Assembly: GCF_014191425.1 (NCBI RefSeq)
Contig: NZ_JACHWP010000001.1
Span: 1,116,001 to 1,180,000, forward strand
Origin: Helcobacillus massiliensis
GTDB taxonomy: Bacteria; Actinomycetota; Actinomycetes; Actinomycetales; Dermabacteraceae
Direction of reading: 5' to 3'
Length of the DNA: 64,000 nucleotides
Shown in pieces: positions 43,696-53,454 of this stretch. The translations under genes were made by a program, and so were the position numbers. Below the pieces are notes generated by a model that was given only the letters and a program-made list of their open reading frames with translations, had not been told where the DNA came from and ran no database searches. How positions within the stretch are numbered: position 1 is the first letter of the stretch; the number at the start of each line of letters is the position of its first letter.

Positions 43696-44877
43696 CTACG
43701 GTCGCAGCTGTGACGTGCTGAGTCGGTCAGCCGCGGCACGGATCCGCTCGTCCGATTCGGTGAGGGCAATGCGAACGAAGCTGTTGCCTGCCTCACCATA
43801 GAATCTACCGGGCGCGCACAGAATCCCCAAGTCCGCGAGGCGCTCCACGGCGTCGTCACCGCTCATCCCGAAGGACGTCCACAGGTACAACCCGGCCTGG
43901 GAGCCGCTCACCTCACCGCCGGCCGCTTCGATGGCGGGCTTGAGCACGTCGCGGCGTGCGCGGTAGACCGCGTGCTGCCGGCCGACGGAGTCCAGGTCAG
44001 CCAGGGCGGTCACCATCGCATCCTGGATCGGACCGGGCATCATCATTCCGGCCTGCTTGCGGATCGCGGTGATCTCCGCGATCAGTGCCGGGTCACCGGC
44101 GATGAACGCGGCGCGGTACCCGGCGAGGTTCGACTGCTTCGACAGCGAATAGGTGCACAGAAGACCGGTCAGGTCGCCGCCGTTGACGCGGGGATCCAGC
44201 ACGCTGGGCACCTCGTCCACCGTCCACGGCAGCAGGGCGTAGCACTCATCGCTGGCGATGATGATGCCGCGCTCGCGCGCCCACTCAACGAGGGAGCGCA
44301 GCTGCTGGACGTCGAGGACCTCACCGGTCGGGTTGGACGGAGAGTTCAGCCACAGCAGAGCGATCGAGGAGATCTGCTCCTCGGTCAGCGGTGCGGATCC
44401 GTCGGCCCCGGAACGGGCCTCGCCGGTGGCGGCGAGGTGCGCGATGTCCACCGGCAGCGGCTGCGCACCGACGAAGCGCGCCCCCATGTCATAGGTCGGG
44501 TAGGCGATGTGCGGGAATGCCACGGCGTGCTCGGCTCCGAGGCCGAGCTGGAACGGCAGGTGCGCCACCAGCTCCTTGGAGCCGATGGTGGGCAGGACTC
44601 CGTCGGCCCCGAGGCCCGCTGGCGCGCCGCGGTGCTCGCGGGCGAACGCGACCAGGGCGTCCTGCAGCGCGGGAGTGCCGATGGTCTGCGGGTAGCCGTG
44701 GGAGTCCGCAGCGGCGGCGAGCGCCTCCTGGATGCCCGACGGGGTCGCATCCACGGGGGTGCCGACCGACAGGTTGACGATGCCGTCGCTGTGGGCGGCG
44801 GCCCGGGCCTTCGCCGCCTCCAGGGAGTCCCACGGGAAGTCCGGCAGGCGGCTGGCGAGAGGGCGGCGCACAGTCAT
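43696..44877 (-). CDS. dapC: Succinyldiaminopimelate transaminase DapC
   Basis: A 393-residue class I/II PLP aminotransferase. The PLP lysine is in SLSKQSNLAGYR; LNSPSNPTGEV and IASDECYALL are the other cofactor-binding motifs. The strict fdxA-dapC pairing (7-nt gap), known in actinobacteria, identifies it as DapC, which makes N-succinyl-diaminopimelate between DapD and DapE. The dap genes here cover three consecutive steps. Confidence 0.92.
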   Translation of the reverse strand: MTVRRPLASRLPDFPWDSLEAAKARAAAHSDGIVNLSVGTPVDATPSGIQEALAAAADSHGYPQTIGTPALQDALVAFAREHRGAPAGLGADGVLPTIGSKELVAHLPFQLGLGAEHAVAFPHIAYPTYDMGARFVGAQPLPVDIAHLAATGEARSGADGSAPLTEEQISSIALLWLNSPSNPTGEVLDVQQLRSLVEWARERGIIIASDECYALLPWTVDEVPSVLDPRVNGGDLTGLLCTYSLSKQSNLAGYRAAFIAGDPALIAEITAIRKQAGMMMPGPIQDAMVTALADLDSVGRQHAVYRARRDVLKPAIEAAGGEVSGSQAGLYLWTSFGMSGDDAVERLADLGILCAPGRFYGEAGNSFVRIALTESDERIRAAADRLSTSQLRP

Positions 44878-44884
44878 GGGCGGA

Positions 44885-45211
44885 TCAGCCCTCGGTGCTC
44901 TGCGGCGGCAGGGCCTCGATCAGCGGGTGATCGGCATCGATCACGCCCATCTTCGCGGCACCGCCGGGGGCGCCGATCTCGTCGAAGAACTCGACGTTGG
45001 CGTCGTAGTAGGCGGCCCACTCGTCGGGGACGTCGTCCTCGTAGTAGATGGCCTCGACCGGGCAGACCGGTTCGCAGGCACCGCAGTCCACGCACTCGTC
45101 GGGCTGGATGTACAGCATCCGGTTGCCCTCGTAGATGCAGTCGACGGGGCATTCGTCAACGCAGGCGCGGTCCTTGAGGTCCACACACGGCTGGGCGATG
45201 ACGTAGGTCAT
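44885..45211 (-). CDS. fdxA: Ferredoxin FdxA (7Fe type)
   Basis: A 108-residue ferredoxin. The N-terminal half has [17 protein letters not shown], arranged for a 3Fe-4S plus 4Fe-4S pair, and the second half [12 protein letters not shown]. It is a soluble electron carrier. A GAGAGGAT ribosome-binding site precedes the ATG. First gene of the fdxA-dapC unit. Confidence 0.93.
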   Translation of the reverse strand: MTYVIAQPCVDLKDRACVDECPVDCIYEGNRMLYIQPDECVDCGACEPVCPVEAIYYEDDVPDEWAAYYDANVEFFDEIGAPGGAAKMGVIDADHPLIEALPPQSTEG

Positions 45212-45334
45212 GGTTGATCCTCTCGAAACAGCGGCGGTCGAGGGCTCGCATCAGGCGGGGCCCTCGGACCATTGTCCCACCGAAACGGTCCTTTTCCAGC
45301 GCCGGAGGCGCCGCGCCGGTGTGATGTGCGACCG

Positions 45335-45796
45335 TCAGTCGGCGGTCGTGGGCCGGGCGGAATGCTCGTGGGCGCGGCGCAGCGCCGCGATCTGCACGGC
45401 CCACAGGCCCGCAGCGGCGATCAGCGGGATCAGCACGCCGATCAGCTGGATCAGCCACCCGGAGTACTGCGCCTCGCCGTTGACCTCAGCGGGCATGAGG
45501 ATGCCGCCGCCGGGGCTCGGCCCGGAGAACATGAGCGCCAGCAGCGCGAACACCGCCGCCAGGATGATCAGCGGGAGCTTGGCATCGAACCAGGCGACCA
45601 CCAGAACGCATGCGACGACCTGGAACAGGGCGCCGAACGCGAGTCCCCAGGGCACCGTGACGCCGCCGATCTCGGCGCTGACGCGGTGCATCCCGATCAG
45701 CACGAAGGCGGAGAGCACGCCGAGCACGGCCCCGGTGGCGAACTGGGCGATGCGCTCCAGTGGTCGACGGGGCGCGCTCGGCGGCTGCGCGGTCAC
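45335..45796 (-). CDS. Four-helix membrane protein of unknown function
   Basis: A 153-residue protein with hydrophobic segments at about residues 20-40, 48-68, 73-90 and 113-138, and a charged C-terminus. The start is GTG at 45796, overlapping the typA stop as GTGA, which supports co-expression. The longer open frame into typA is a shadow. No family recognised. Confidence 0.7.
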   Translation of the reverse strand: MTAQPPSAPRRPLERIAQFATGAVLGVLSAFVLIGMHRVSAEIGGVTVPWGLAFGALFQVVACVLVVAWFDAKLPLIILAAVFALLALMFSGPSPGGGILMPAEVNGEAQYSGWLIQLIGVLIPLIAAAGLWAVQIAALRRAHEHSARPTTAD

Positions 45797-47712
45797 GAGT
45801 TCTTGGCGCGCGAGCGGGCGCGGGCGCGCTCGGTCGGATCCAGGTTCACCTTGCGGATGCGGACGATCTCCGGGGTGACCTCCACGCACTCGTCCTCGCT
45901 GGCGAATTCGAGGGACTCCTCCAGGGTCAGCTTGCGCGGCGGCACCAGGTTCTCGAAGCTGTCCGACGATGCGGCGCGCATGTTCGTCAGCTTCTTCTCC
46001 TTCGTGATGTTGACGTCCATGTCCTCGTTGCGGGAGTTCTCCCCCACGACCTGCCCCATGTACACCTCGGAGGTGGGCTCCACGAAGAACGAGCCGCGCT
46101 CCTGCAGGTTGATCATGGCGTACGGGGTGACCGTGCCGGCACGGTCCGCGACCAGGGAGCCGGTGGAGCGGAACTCGATGGGGCCCATCCACGGAGCGAA
46201 GCCGTCGCTGATGGAGGCGGCGATGCCGGTGCCGCGGGTCTCGGTGAGGAACCGGGTGCGGAAGCCGATGAGACCGCGGGCGGGCACCACGAACTCCATG
46301 CGGACCCAACCGGAGCCGTGGTTGTTCATCGTCTCCATGCGGCCCTTGCGGCTGGCGAGCAGCTGCGTGATGGTGCCGAGGTACTCCTCGGGCGCGTCGA
46401 TGGTGAGGCGCTCCACCGGTTCGCAGGTGACTCCGTCGATCTCGCGGGTCAGCACCTGCGGCTTGCCGACGGTCAGCTCGAAGCCCTCACGGCGCATCTG
46501 CTCCACCAGGATCGCCAGCGCCAGCTCGCCGCGGCCCTGCACTTCCCAGGCGTCGGGGCGCTCGGTCGGCAGCACCCGCAGGGACACGTTGCCGATCAGC
46601 TCCTGGTCCAGGCGGTCCTTCACCTGGCGGGCGGTCAGCTTGTGGCCCTTCGCGTTCTTCCCGGCCAGCGGGGAGGTGTTGATGCCGATGGTCATGGAGA
46701 TCGACGGGTCGTCCACCTCGATCATCGGCAGCGGCTTCGGGTCGTTGATGTCGGTGAGGGTCTCACCGATCATGATCTCCGGGATGCCGGCGACGGCGAC
46801 GATGTCCCCGGGGCGGGCGGGGCGGGTCATCGGCTCGCGCTTGAGGCCCTTGGTCTCCAGCAGTTCGGTGATCTTCACGGTCTTCATCTCGCCGTGCTGG
46901 GTGGCCCAGGCGACCTGCTGGCCCTTGGTGAGCTCACCGTTGAAGATGCGCAGCAGCGCGAGACGGCCGAGGAAGGGGGAGGCGTCCAGGTTCGTGACGT
47001 GCGCCTGCAGCGGCATGTCGGTGTCGTAGGACGGCGCCGGGATCGTCTCGATGATGGTCTTGAACAGCGGCTCCACCGTCTCCTCATCCGGCAGTTCGCC
47101 GTCGGCGGGCTGGTTGAGGGAGGCGCGGCCGGACTTGCCGGAGGCGTACACGACGGGCACGTCGAGGACGGCGTCGAGGTCGAGGTCGGGGACCTCATCG
47201 GCGAGGTCGGAAGCGAGGCCGAGCAGGAGGTCGGTCGCTTCGCCCACGACGTGGTCGATGCGGGCGTCGGGCCGGTCCACCTTGTTGACCACGAGGATCA
47301 CCGGCAGCTTCGCGGCGAGCGCCTTGCGCAGCACGAAGCGGGTCTGCGGCAGCGGGCCCTCGGAGGAGTCCACCAGCAGCACCACGCCGTCCACCATGGA
47401 CAGGGCGCGCTCCACCTCGCCGCCGAAGTCGGCGTGCCCCGGAGTGTCGATCACGTTGATGGTGATCCCATCGGGCTCGCCGACGGCGGCCGCGGTGGGG
47501 CCGGTGTACCGGATCGCGGTGTTCTTCGCGAGGATGGTGATGCCCTTCTCGCGCTCGAGGTCTCCGGAGTCCATCGCACGCTCGTCGTGCTTCTCGTGGT
47601 CGCCGAACGCACCGCCCTGGGTGAGCATGGCGTCCACCATGGTGGTCTTGCCGTGGTCGACATGGGCGACGATCGCGACGTTGCGGAGATCAGTGCGCAG
47701 AGTCTGAGTCAT
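45793..47712 (-). CDS. typA: Translational GTPase TypA/BipA
   Basis: A 639-residue ribosome-associated GTPase. G motifs are AHVDHGKTTMVD, DTPGHADFGGEV and NKVDRPDA; EF-G-like domains and the BipA-specific C-terminal domain follow. It acts in ribosome assembly and in stress or low-temperature growth. Length is a little above the usual approximately 610 residues. The next gene downstream is a coupled four-helix membrane protein. Confidence 0.95.
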   Translation of the reverse strand: MTQTLRTDLRNVAIVAHVDHGKTTMVDAMLTQGGAFGDHEKHDERAMDSGDLEREKGITILAKNTAIRYTGPTAAAVGEPDGITINVIDTPGHADFGGEVERALSMVDGVVLLVDSSEGPLPQTRFVLRKALAAKLPVILVVNKVDRPDARIDHVVGEATDLLLGLASDLADEVPDLDLDAVLDVPVVYASGKSGRASLNQPADGELPDEETVEPLFKTIIETIPAPSYDTDMPLQAHVTNLDASPFLGRLALLRIFNGELTKGQQVAWATQHGEMKTVKITELLETKGLKREPMTRPARPGDIVAVAGIPEIMIGETLTDINDPKPLPMIEVDDPSISMTIGINTSPLAGKNAKGHKLTARQVKDRLDQELIGNVSLRVLPTERPDAWEVQGRGELALAILVEQMRREGFELTVGKPQVLTREIDGVTCEPVERLTIDAPEEYLGTITQLLASRKGRMETMNNHGSGWVRMEFVVPARGLIGFRTRFLTETRGTGIAASISDGFAPWMGPIEFRSTGSLVADRAGTVTPYAMINLQERGSFFVEPTSEVYMGQVVGENSRNEDMDVNITKEKKLTNMRAASSDSFENLVPPRKLTLEESLEFASEDECVEVTPEIVRIRKVNLDPTERARARSRAKNS

Positions 47713-47743
47713 GAAGGGCCTAACTGTGGCGTGTGCGAGGGCG

Positions 47744-47786
47744 CGAGAAGCGCGCCGCGTGGAAGTCTATCGCGGCGCGCTTCTCG
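47744..47786 (-). terminator. Terminator of the peptide ABC operon
   Basis: 16-bp stem CGAGAAGCGCGCCGCG / CGCGGCGCGCTTCTCG with an 11-nt loop, between the end of the ABC operon and the start of typA. The run TCTCG/TTCTCG rather than poly-U follows. Confidence 0.65.
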
Positions 47787-47838
47787 TCATCAGAGGCGGG
47801 GCGTGTGAAAGAGGCGACTGTCCTCCCCCGCCGGGGCG

Positions 47839-49659
47839 TCAGCCGTCAGCGCGGTGGGCGGGGGCGCGGTGGGAACCCGTCGGCCGGCCGACGGGGGCCG
47901 CCTCCTGGGAGCCGTCCTCGCTGATCGTCTCGGAGCCGGCCAGCGGGATCGAGCCGCCGGGGATGGCGCCGAGCAGACGCTGCGTGTACTCCTGCTGCGG
48001 GCTGTGGAACACCTCGTCCGTGGTGCCCTGCTCGACCACGCGGCCCTTCTCCATCACCAGGGTCGCGTCCGCGATCTGGCGCACCACCGCGAGGTCATGC
48101 GTGATGAAGATGTAGGACAGGCCGAGCTCCGCCTGCAGGTCGTTGAGCAGCTCGAGGACCTGCGCCTGCACGAGCACGTCCAGAGCGGACACGGCCTCAT
48201 CGCAGACCACGACCTCCGGGTCCAGCGCCAGAGCACGAGCGATCGCGATGCGCTGCCGCTGACCGCCGGACAGCTCGTTCGGGTAGCGACGCAGCATGGC
48301 GGCGGGCAGGCGGACATGGTCCAGCAGCTCGCGCACCTTCTGATCGCGGCTCTTCTTCGATCCGATGCCGTGGATGCGCAGCGGCTCCTCGATCGTGGTG
48401 AAGATCGAGTACATCGGGTCCAGAGTCCCGTAGGGGTTCTGGAAGATCGGCTGCATGCGGCGGCGCAGGCCCAGGATGTCCTTGGCCGACTTGATGGATG
48501 CGATGTCCCGACCGTCGAATCGGATCTCACCGGAGGTGGGCTCGAGCAGCTTCAGCACCATCTGCGCCACGGTGGACTTGCCCGACCCGGACTCGCCCAC
48601 GATGGCGGTGGTGGTGCCGCGCTTCAGGTCGAAGGAGACGTCGTCCACCGCGGTGAACGGAGTCGTGCTGAACGGCGAGGCGCCGCGCAGCTGGAACACC
48701 TTGGAGAGGTTGCGCACCTCGATGATGTTCTCGCTGACCGCGGGGCTGCCGTCCGTGTCCTCCGCTGCGTGCTCCTGCGCCTGCTCGGCGACCTCCTCGC
48801 GCTGGTGGATGGAGGAGAGCCGGCGCGAGGCCAGGGACGGTGCCGCCGCGATCAGTCGCTTGGTGTACGGGTGCTGCGGCTTCTGCAGGATCTCCAGCGC
48901 CGGGCCGGACTCCACGATCTGGCCCTTGTACATCACCACGAGGTGCTGGGCGCGCTCGGCGGCGAGACCGAGGTCGTGGGTGATCAGCAGCACCGCCACT
49001 CCGAGGTCACCGGTGAGGGTGTCGAGGTGGTCGAGGATCTGCTGCTGCACGGTCACGTCCAGCGCGGAGGTCGGCTCATCGGCGATGAGCAGCGACGGAC
49101 GCGCCGCCAGGCCCATCGCGATGAGGGCACGCTGGCGCATACCGCCGGAGAACTCGTGCGGGTACTGCCGAGCCCGGCGCTCCGCATCGGGCAGGCCAGC
49201 TTCCTCCAGCAGCTGCACGGTGCGCTGACGGATCTCCTGCTTGGAGCCCTTCACGCCGTTGGCGCGCAGCGCCTCGTCGATCTGGTAGCCGACCTTCCAC
49301 AGCGGGTTGAGGTTCGACATCGGGTCCTGTGGGACCAGTCCGATCTCGCTTCCGCGCAGCGCCATGATCTGGCGTTCGCGCTGGTGCGTGATGTCCTCTC
49401 CCTGGAAGCGGACGGTGCCGCCGGTGATCCTGCCGTTCTTCGGCAGAAGGTGGGCGATCGACATCGCGGTGGTGGACTTGCCGGAGCCGGACTCGCCGAC
49501 GATGGCGACGGTCTGGCCGGGGTACACGGTCAGGGATGCGCCGCGGACGGCGTTGACGTCACCGCTGGAGGTGGAGAACGTGATGTCCAGATCGGAGATC
49601 TCCAGCAGCGGTGCAGTGGTGGTGGTCGTGCTCATCTGCTTCTCGTCCTCGCGGCTCAT
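47839..49659 (-). CDS. Fused dipeptide/oligopeptide ABC ATPase (DppD-DppF type)
   Basis: A 606-residue protein with two complete ABC domains: Walker A GESGSGKST in both, signatures FSGGMRQRALIAMGL and LSGGQRQRIAIARAL, and the oligopeptide-type C-terminal extensions (HPYTKRLIAAAPSL, QEYTQRLLGAIPGG). It supplies both ATPases of a peptide or nickel-type importer. ATG 49659 overlaps the upstream permease stop; an inner ATG at 49635 (MSTTTT) is an alternative. Confidence 0.92.
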   Translation of the reverse strand: MSREDEKQMSTTTTTAPLLEISDLDITFSTSSGDVNAVRGASLTVYPGQTVAIVGESGSGKSTTAMSIAHLLPKNGRITGGTVRFQGEDITHQRERQIMALRGSEIGLVPQDPMSNLNPLWKVGYQIDEALRANGVKGSKQEIRQRTVQLLEEAGLPDAERRARQYPHEFSGGMRQRALIAMGLAARPSLLIADEPTSALDVTVQQQILDHLDTLTGDLGVAVLLITHDLGLAAERAQHLVVMYKGQIVESGPALEILQKPQHPYTKRLIAAAPSLASRRLSSIHQREEVAEQAQEHAAEDTDGSPAVSENIIEVRNLSKVFQLRGASPFSTTPFTAVDDVSFDLKRGTTTAIVGESGSGKSTVAQMVLKLLEPTSGEIRFDGRDIASIKSAKDILGLRRRMQPIFQNPYGTLDPMYSIFTTIEEPLRIHGIGSKKSRDQKVRELLDHVRLPAAMLRRYPNELSGGQRQRIAIARALALDPEVVVCDEAVSALDVLVQAQVLELLNDLQAELGLSYIFITHDLAVVRQIADATLVMEKGRVVEQGTTDEVFHSPQQEYTQRLLGAIPGGSIPLAGSETISEDGSQEAAPVGRPTGSHRAPAHRADG

Positions 49660-50645
49660 CGCTTCTTCGCCTTCGGGTCCAGGGCATCGCGGACGGCGTC
49701 GCCGAGCATGATGAAGCTCAGCACCGTCACCGCCAGGCCGATCGACGGGTACATCAGCTGCATCGGGTGGGTGGTCAGGGACGTCCTCGCAGTGGAGATG
49801 TCACCGCCCCAGCTCACGACGGTGGGCGGCAGGCCCACACCGAGGAACGACAGGGTCGCCTCCGCCACGATGAACACGCCGAGGTTCACGGTCGCGGTCA
49901 CGATGATCGGCGCGAGCGCGTTCGGCAGCACGTGCCGCATCAGGTTGGAGAACCTCCCGGCGCCCAGCGCTGTGGACGCCATGACGAACTCCTGGCTCTT
50001 CACCCCGATGACCGCGCCGCGGGTGATGCGGGCGATGTTCGTCCAGCCGAACACGGACAGCACGAGGATCACCACCCAGATCGAGTCGATGCCCTGGAAG
50101 CGGGCGCCGATGACGATCGCACCGAGGATCAGCGGGATGGCGAAGAAGACGTCGACCACGCGGGAGACGATCTCATCGACCCAGCCGCCGACGTACCCGG
50201 CGAGAGCACCGATCGCGGCGCCGATGAGGGTGGAGCCGATCATGGTGAAGAAGCCGACGATCACCGAGGTGCGGGTGCCGTGGATGACGCGGGAGAAGAT
50301 GTCGTAGCCCTGACGGCTGGTGCCGAAGGGGTGCTCGCCGCTCGGGTCCTGGTTGGCGTTGGCGAGGGAGCCCGCCGTCGGGTCCTGCGAGGTGAACACC
50401 CCGGGGAACGCGACCACGAACAGGATGAAGGCGATGAGGATCGCCGAGACGATGAACACCGGGTCGCGCAGCAGCGAGTGCGCGGCCTGGCGCCACATGG
50501 AGCGCGGGGTGCTGGTGTCGTCGAACGCGTCGACGTCCTTCAGCGGCGTCTCCGACAGCGGCGCGGTGTAGTGCTCCTGACCCGGGTGGGGGGCGGCGGT
50601 GCGGCGCTCGGGGGACATGGACTGGCTCTGGTCACTTCTTGGCAT
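49656..50645 (-). CDS. Peptide ABC transporter permease (DppC type)
   Basis: A 329-residue permease: long polar N-terminus (about 55 residues), one helix, the OppC N-terminal region, then five helices. The EAA-like loop is EFVMASTALGAGRFSNLMRHVLPN. It overlaps the DppB-type gene by 14 nt and the fused ATPase gene by 4 nt. An AGGA sequence about 7 nt before ATG 50645 supports that start. Confidence 0.9.
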   Translation of the reverse strand: MPRSDQSQSMSPERRTAAPHPGQEHYTAPLSETPLKDVDAFDDTSTPRSMWRQAAHSLLRDPVFIVSAILIAFILFVVAFPGVFTSQDPTAGSLANANQDPSGEHPFGTSRQGYDIFSRVIHGTRTSVIVGFFTMIGSTLIGAAIGALAGYVGGWVDEIVSRVVDVFFAIPLILGAIVIGARFQGIDSIWVVILVLSVFGWTNIARITRGAVIGVKSQEFVMASTALGAGRFSNLMRHVLPNALAPIIVTATVNLGVFIVAEATLSFLGVGLPPTVVSWGGDISTARTSLTTHPMQLMYPSIGLAVTVLSFIMLGDAVRDALDPKAKKR

Positions 50646-51564
50646 AGCGGATCCTCGGGTCGAGAACGGCGTACAGCACGTCGACGATCAGGTTGGAGAT
50701 CAGGAAGATGATCACCATGAGCGTGACGACGCTGACGGTGGTCGGGCTGTCGCTGCGCTGCAGGGCGCGGAACAGCAGCGAGCCGACTCCGTTGATGTTG
50801 AAGATGCCCTCGGTGACGATCGCGCCGCCCATGAGGGCGCCGAGGTCGGCACCGATGAAGGTGACCACGGGGATCAGGGAGTTGCGCAGGATGTGCTTGG
50901 ACACCAGGGCGCCGGAGGACAGGCCCTTCGCCTTCGCCGTGCGGACGTGGTCGGCCGGCACGTTCTCGGCGACGCTGGTGCGGGTCAGGCGCAGCACGTA
51001 CGCGAACGACACCGCACCGAGCACGGTCGCCGGCAGCAGCAGGTTCATGAACGACGGGTCGTTGCCGACGTTCACCGGCACCAGCTTCAGCTGGACGCCG
51101 AGGATCACCTGCGCCACGAAGCCGATGACGAAGGTCGGGACTGCGATGACCAGAAGCGAGAGCATCAGGAAGGTGGTGTCGATCCACGTGCCCTTCTTCA
51201 GGCCGGCGATGACACCGGCGACGATGCCGAAGATCGCTTCGATGATGACAGCCATGATCGCGAGCTTCGCGGTGACCGGGAACGCGCGTCGGATGTCGTC
51301 GATGATGGGACGTCCGGAGAGGTTGAGGCCGAAGTCGCCCTGGATGACTCCCACGATGTAGAGGAACCATTGGACGAGGATGGGCTTGTCGAGGTTGTAC
51401 TGGGCGCGCAGCTGCGCCTCCACCGACGGCGGCAGTGCCTTCTCGCCCGCGATCGCCTGGATCGGGTCCGAGCCGGTGGAGAACATCATCAGGTAGATGA
51501 GCAGAGTGGCACCCAGGAACACCGGAATGATCTGCAGCAGTCGCCGCCCGATATACCAGAGCAC
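50632..51564 (-). CDS. Peptide ABC transporter permease (DppB type)
   Basis: A 310-residue permease with the N-terminal helix YIGRRLLQIIPVFLGATLLIY and the EAA loop DHVRTAKAKGLSSGALVSKHILRN. GTG at 51564 was chosen because AGAAGG lies about 9 nt upstream and the N-terminal basic-hydrophobic start matches the family; further upstream codons do not. First gene of the operon. No periplasmic binding protein gene is linked. Confidence 0.9.
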   Translation of the reverse strand: MLWYIGRRLLQIIPVFLGATLLIYLMMFSTGSDPIQAIAGEKALPPSVEAQLRAQYNLDKPILVQWFLYIVGVIQGDFGLNLSGRPIIDDIRRAFPVTAKLAIMAVIIEAIFGIVAGVIAGLKKGTWIDTTFLMLSLLVIAVPTFVIGFVAQVILGVQLKLVPVNVGNDPSFMNLLLPATVLGAVSFAYVLRLTRTSVAENVPADHVRTAKAKGLSSGALVSKHILRNSLIPVVTFIGADLGALMGGAIVTEGIFNINGVGSLLFRALQRSDSPTTVSVVTLMVIIFLISNLIVDVLYAVLDPRIRYAKK

Positions 51565-51743
51565 AGGGATGGGCCTTCTCTTGGGGAACAGGGACAGTCG
51601 CCCGCGGCAGGGTCTCCGCTTTGAGCAACTGCCATATGATGCCGGACACGTCGCCCCTTTGACCAATCCGCCTGGTCAGACCACCGATCTCCCCGGGCCG
51701 GCGTCGCCTCAGTATCCTCCAGGAGGCATCCGGATCCGGAGGC

Positions 51744-51749
51744 GACAAT
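51744..51749 (+). promoter_or_regulatory. -10-like box of leaderless pgi promoter
   Basis: GACAAT, 6 nt, then the pgi ATG. An inverted repeat around CCGGATCCGG (51731-51740) lies just upstream and could bind a regulator. Confidence 0.4.
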
Positions 51750-51755
51750 GGCGCC

Positions 51756-53444
51756 ATGACTGAGAACACCGCTCCTGCCTCCCCTGTGGACCCCACCACC
51801 ACCGATGCCTGGCGCGCGCTCGAGCAGCACGACGCCGAGCTCTACGGCTCCCTGCGCGAATGGTTCGAGTCCGATCCCGAGCGCACCCGGAAGCACTCCC
51901 ACAGCGCCGGCGATCTGTTCGTCGATCTCTCCAAGAACCTGGTCACGGATGAGACCGTCGGCCTCCTGCTCCGCCTCGCCGAGGAGACCGGCGTGCTGCA
52001 GCGTCGCGACGCCATGGTCCGCGGCGAGCACATCAACACCACCGAGGACCGCGCTGTCCTCCACACCGCGCTGCGCCGCCCCGCCGGCGCCTCCCCCGCC
52101 CTCGAGGTCGACGGCCAGAACATCGACGAGGACGTCCATTCAACGCTGGATCGGATCGCCGAGTTCGCGCGCGCAGTCCGCTCCGGCGAATGGACCGGCG
52201 TCACCGGCAAGCGGATCGAGACAGTGGTGAACATCGGCATCGGCGGCTCCGACCTCGGCCCCGTCATGGTGTACGAAGCGCTGCGCCCCCTCGCCGACGC
52301 CGGCATCAGCGCCCGCTTCATCTCCAACATCGACCCGACGGACGTCGCCCAGACCACCGAGGACCTCGATCCGGAGACCACCCTCGTCATCGTCGCCTCC
52401 AAGACCTTCACCACGCTGGAGACCATCACCAACGCCCGCCTGGTGCGGACCTGGCTGTTGGACGGCCTCGCGGCGAAGGGCGTCGGCGAGGACCGGCGGG
52501 ACGATGCGGTCGCGAAGCACTTCGCCGCGGTCTCCACCGCCCTGGACAAGGTCGAGGAGTTCGGCATCGACCCGAAGAACGCCTTCGGCTTCTGGGACTG
52601 GGTGGGCGGGCGCTACTCGGTGGACTCCGCGATCGGAACCTCGCTGGCCATCGCACTCGGCCCCGAGGTGTTCGCCGAGCTGCTCGCCGGCTTCCACACC
52701 ATGGACGAGCACTTCCTCACCGCCGCCCCCGAAGAGAACGTGCCCCTGCTGATGGGCATGCTGAACATCTGGAACGTCAACTTCCTCGAGGCGGAGACCC
52801 ACGCGGTGCTGCCGTACTCGCAGCTTCTGCACCGCTTCCCCGCCTACCTGCAGCAGCTCACCATGGAGTCCAACGGCAAGTCCGTGCGCTGGGACGGCAC
52901 CGCCGTCACCTGCGAGACCGGCGAGATCTTCTGGGGCGAGCCCGGCACCAACGGCCAGCACGCGTTCTACCAGCTGATCCACCAGGGCACCCGGATCATC
53001 CCCGCCGACTTCATCGCCTTCGCCGAGCCGAACCACCCGCTGAAGGACGGCGAGACGGACGTCCACGAACTGTTCCTCGCGAACTTCTTCGCCCAGACCA
53101 AGGCACTCGCATTCGGCAGGACCGCTGAGGAGGTCGAGGCGGGCGGCACCGAAGGGGCGCTGGTGCCGGCGCGGATGTTCTCCGGTGACCGTCCCACCAC
53201 CTCGATCATGGCGCCGAAGCTGACGCCGAGCACGCTCGGTCAGCTGATCGCGCTGTACGAGCACATCACGTTCGTGCAGGGCGCGGTGTGGGGCATCAAC
53301 AGCTTCGACCAGTGGGGCGTGGAGCTCGGCAAGCAGCTCGCGAAGGACCTCGCGCCGGCGGTCAGCGGTGACCAGGCGGCAATGGAGGCCGAGGACCAGT
53401 CCACGCGCGCTCTGATCGAGTTCTACCGCGGCTCCCGCCGCTGA
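51756..53444 (+). CDS. pgi: Glucose-6-phosphate isomerase
   Basis: A 562-residue phosphoglucose isomerase of the long bacterial/eukaryotic type. [11 protein letters not shown] binds the sugar phosphate, SKTFTTLET and [11 protein letters not shown] are core blocks, and the catalytic Glu and His are in [14 protein letters not shown]. It interconverts glucose- and fructose-6-phosphate. The ATG is probably leaderless. pfkA begins 10 nt after its stop. Confidence 0.95.
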   Translation: MTENTAPASPVDPTTTDAWRALEQHDAELYGSLREWFESDPERTRKHSHSAGDLFVDLSKNLVTDETVGLLLRLAEETGVLQRRDAMVRGEHINTTEDRAVLHTALRRPAGASPALEVDGQNIDEDVHSTLDRIAEFARAVRSGEWTGVTGKRIETVVNIGIGGSDLGPVMVYEALRPLADAGISARFISNIDPTDVAQTTEDLDPETTLVIVASKTFTTLETITNARLVRTWLLDGLAAKGVGEDRRDDAVAKHFAAVSTALDKVEEFGIDPKNAFGFWDWVGGRYSVDSAIGTSLAIALGPEVFAELLAGFHTMDEHFLTAAPEENVPLLMGMLNIWNVNFLEAETHAVLPYSQLLHRFPAYLQQLTMESNGKSVRWDGTAVTCETGEIFWGEPGTNGQHAFYQLIHQGTRIIPADFIAFAEPNHPLKDGETDVHELFLANFFAQTKALAFGRTAEEVEAGGTEGALVPARMFSGDRPTTSIMAPKLTPSTLGQLIALYEHITFVQGAVWGINSFDQWGVELGKQLAKDLAPAVSGDQAAMEAEDQSTRALIEFYRGSRR

Positions 53445-53454
53445 CTGGGGCGCC

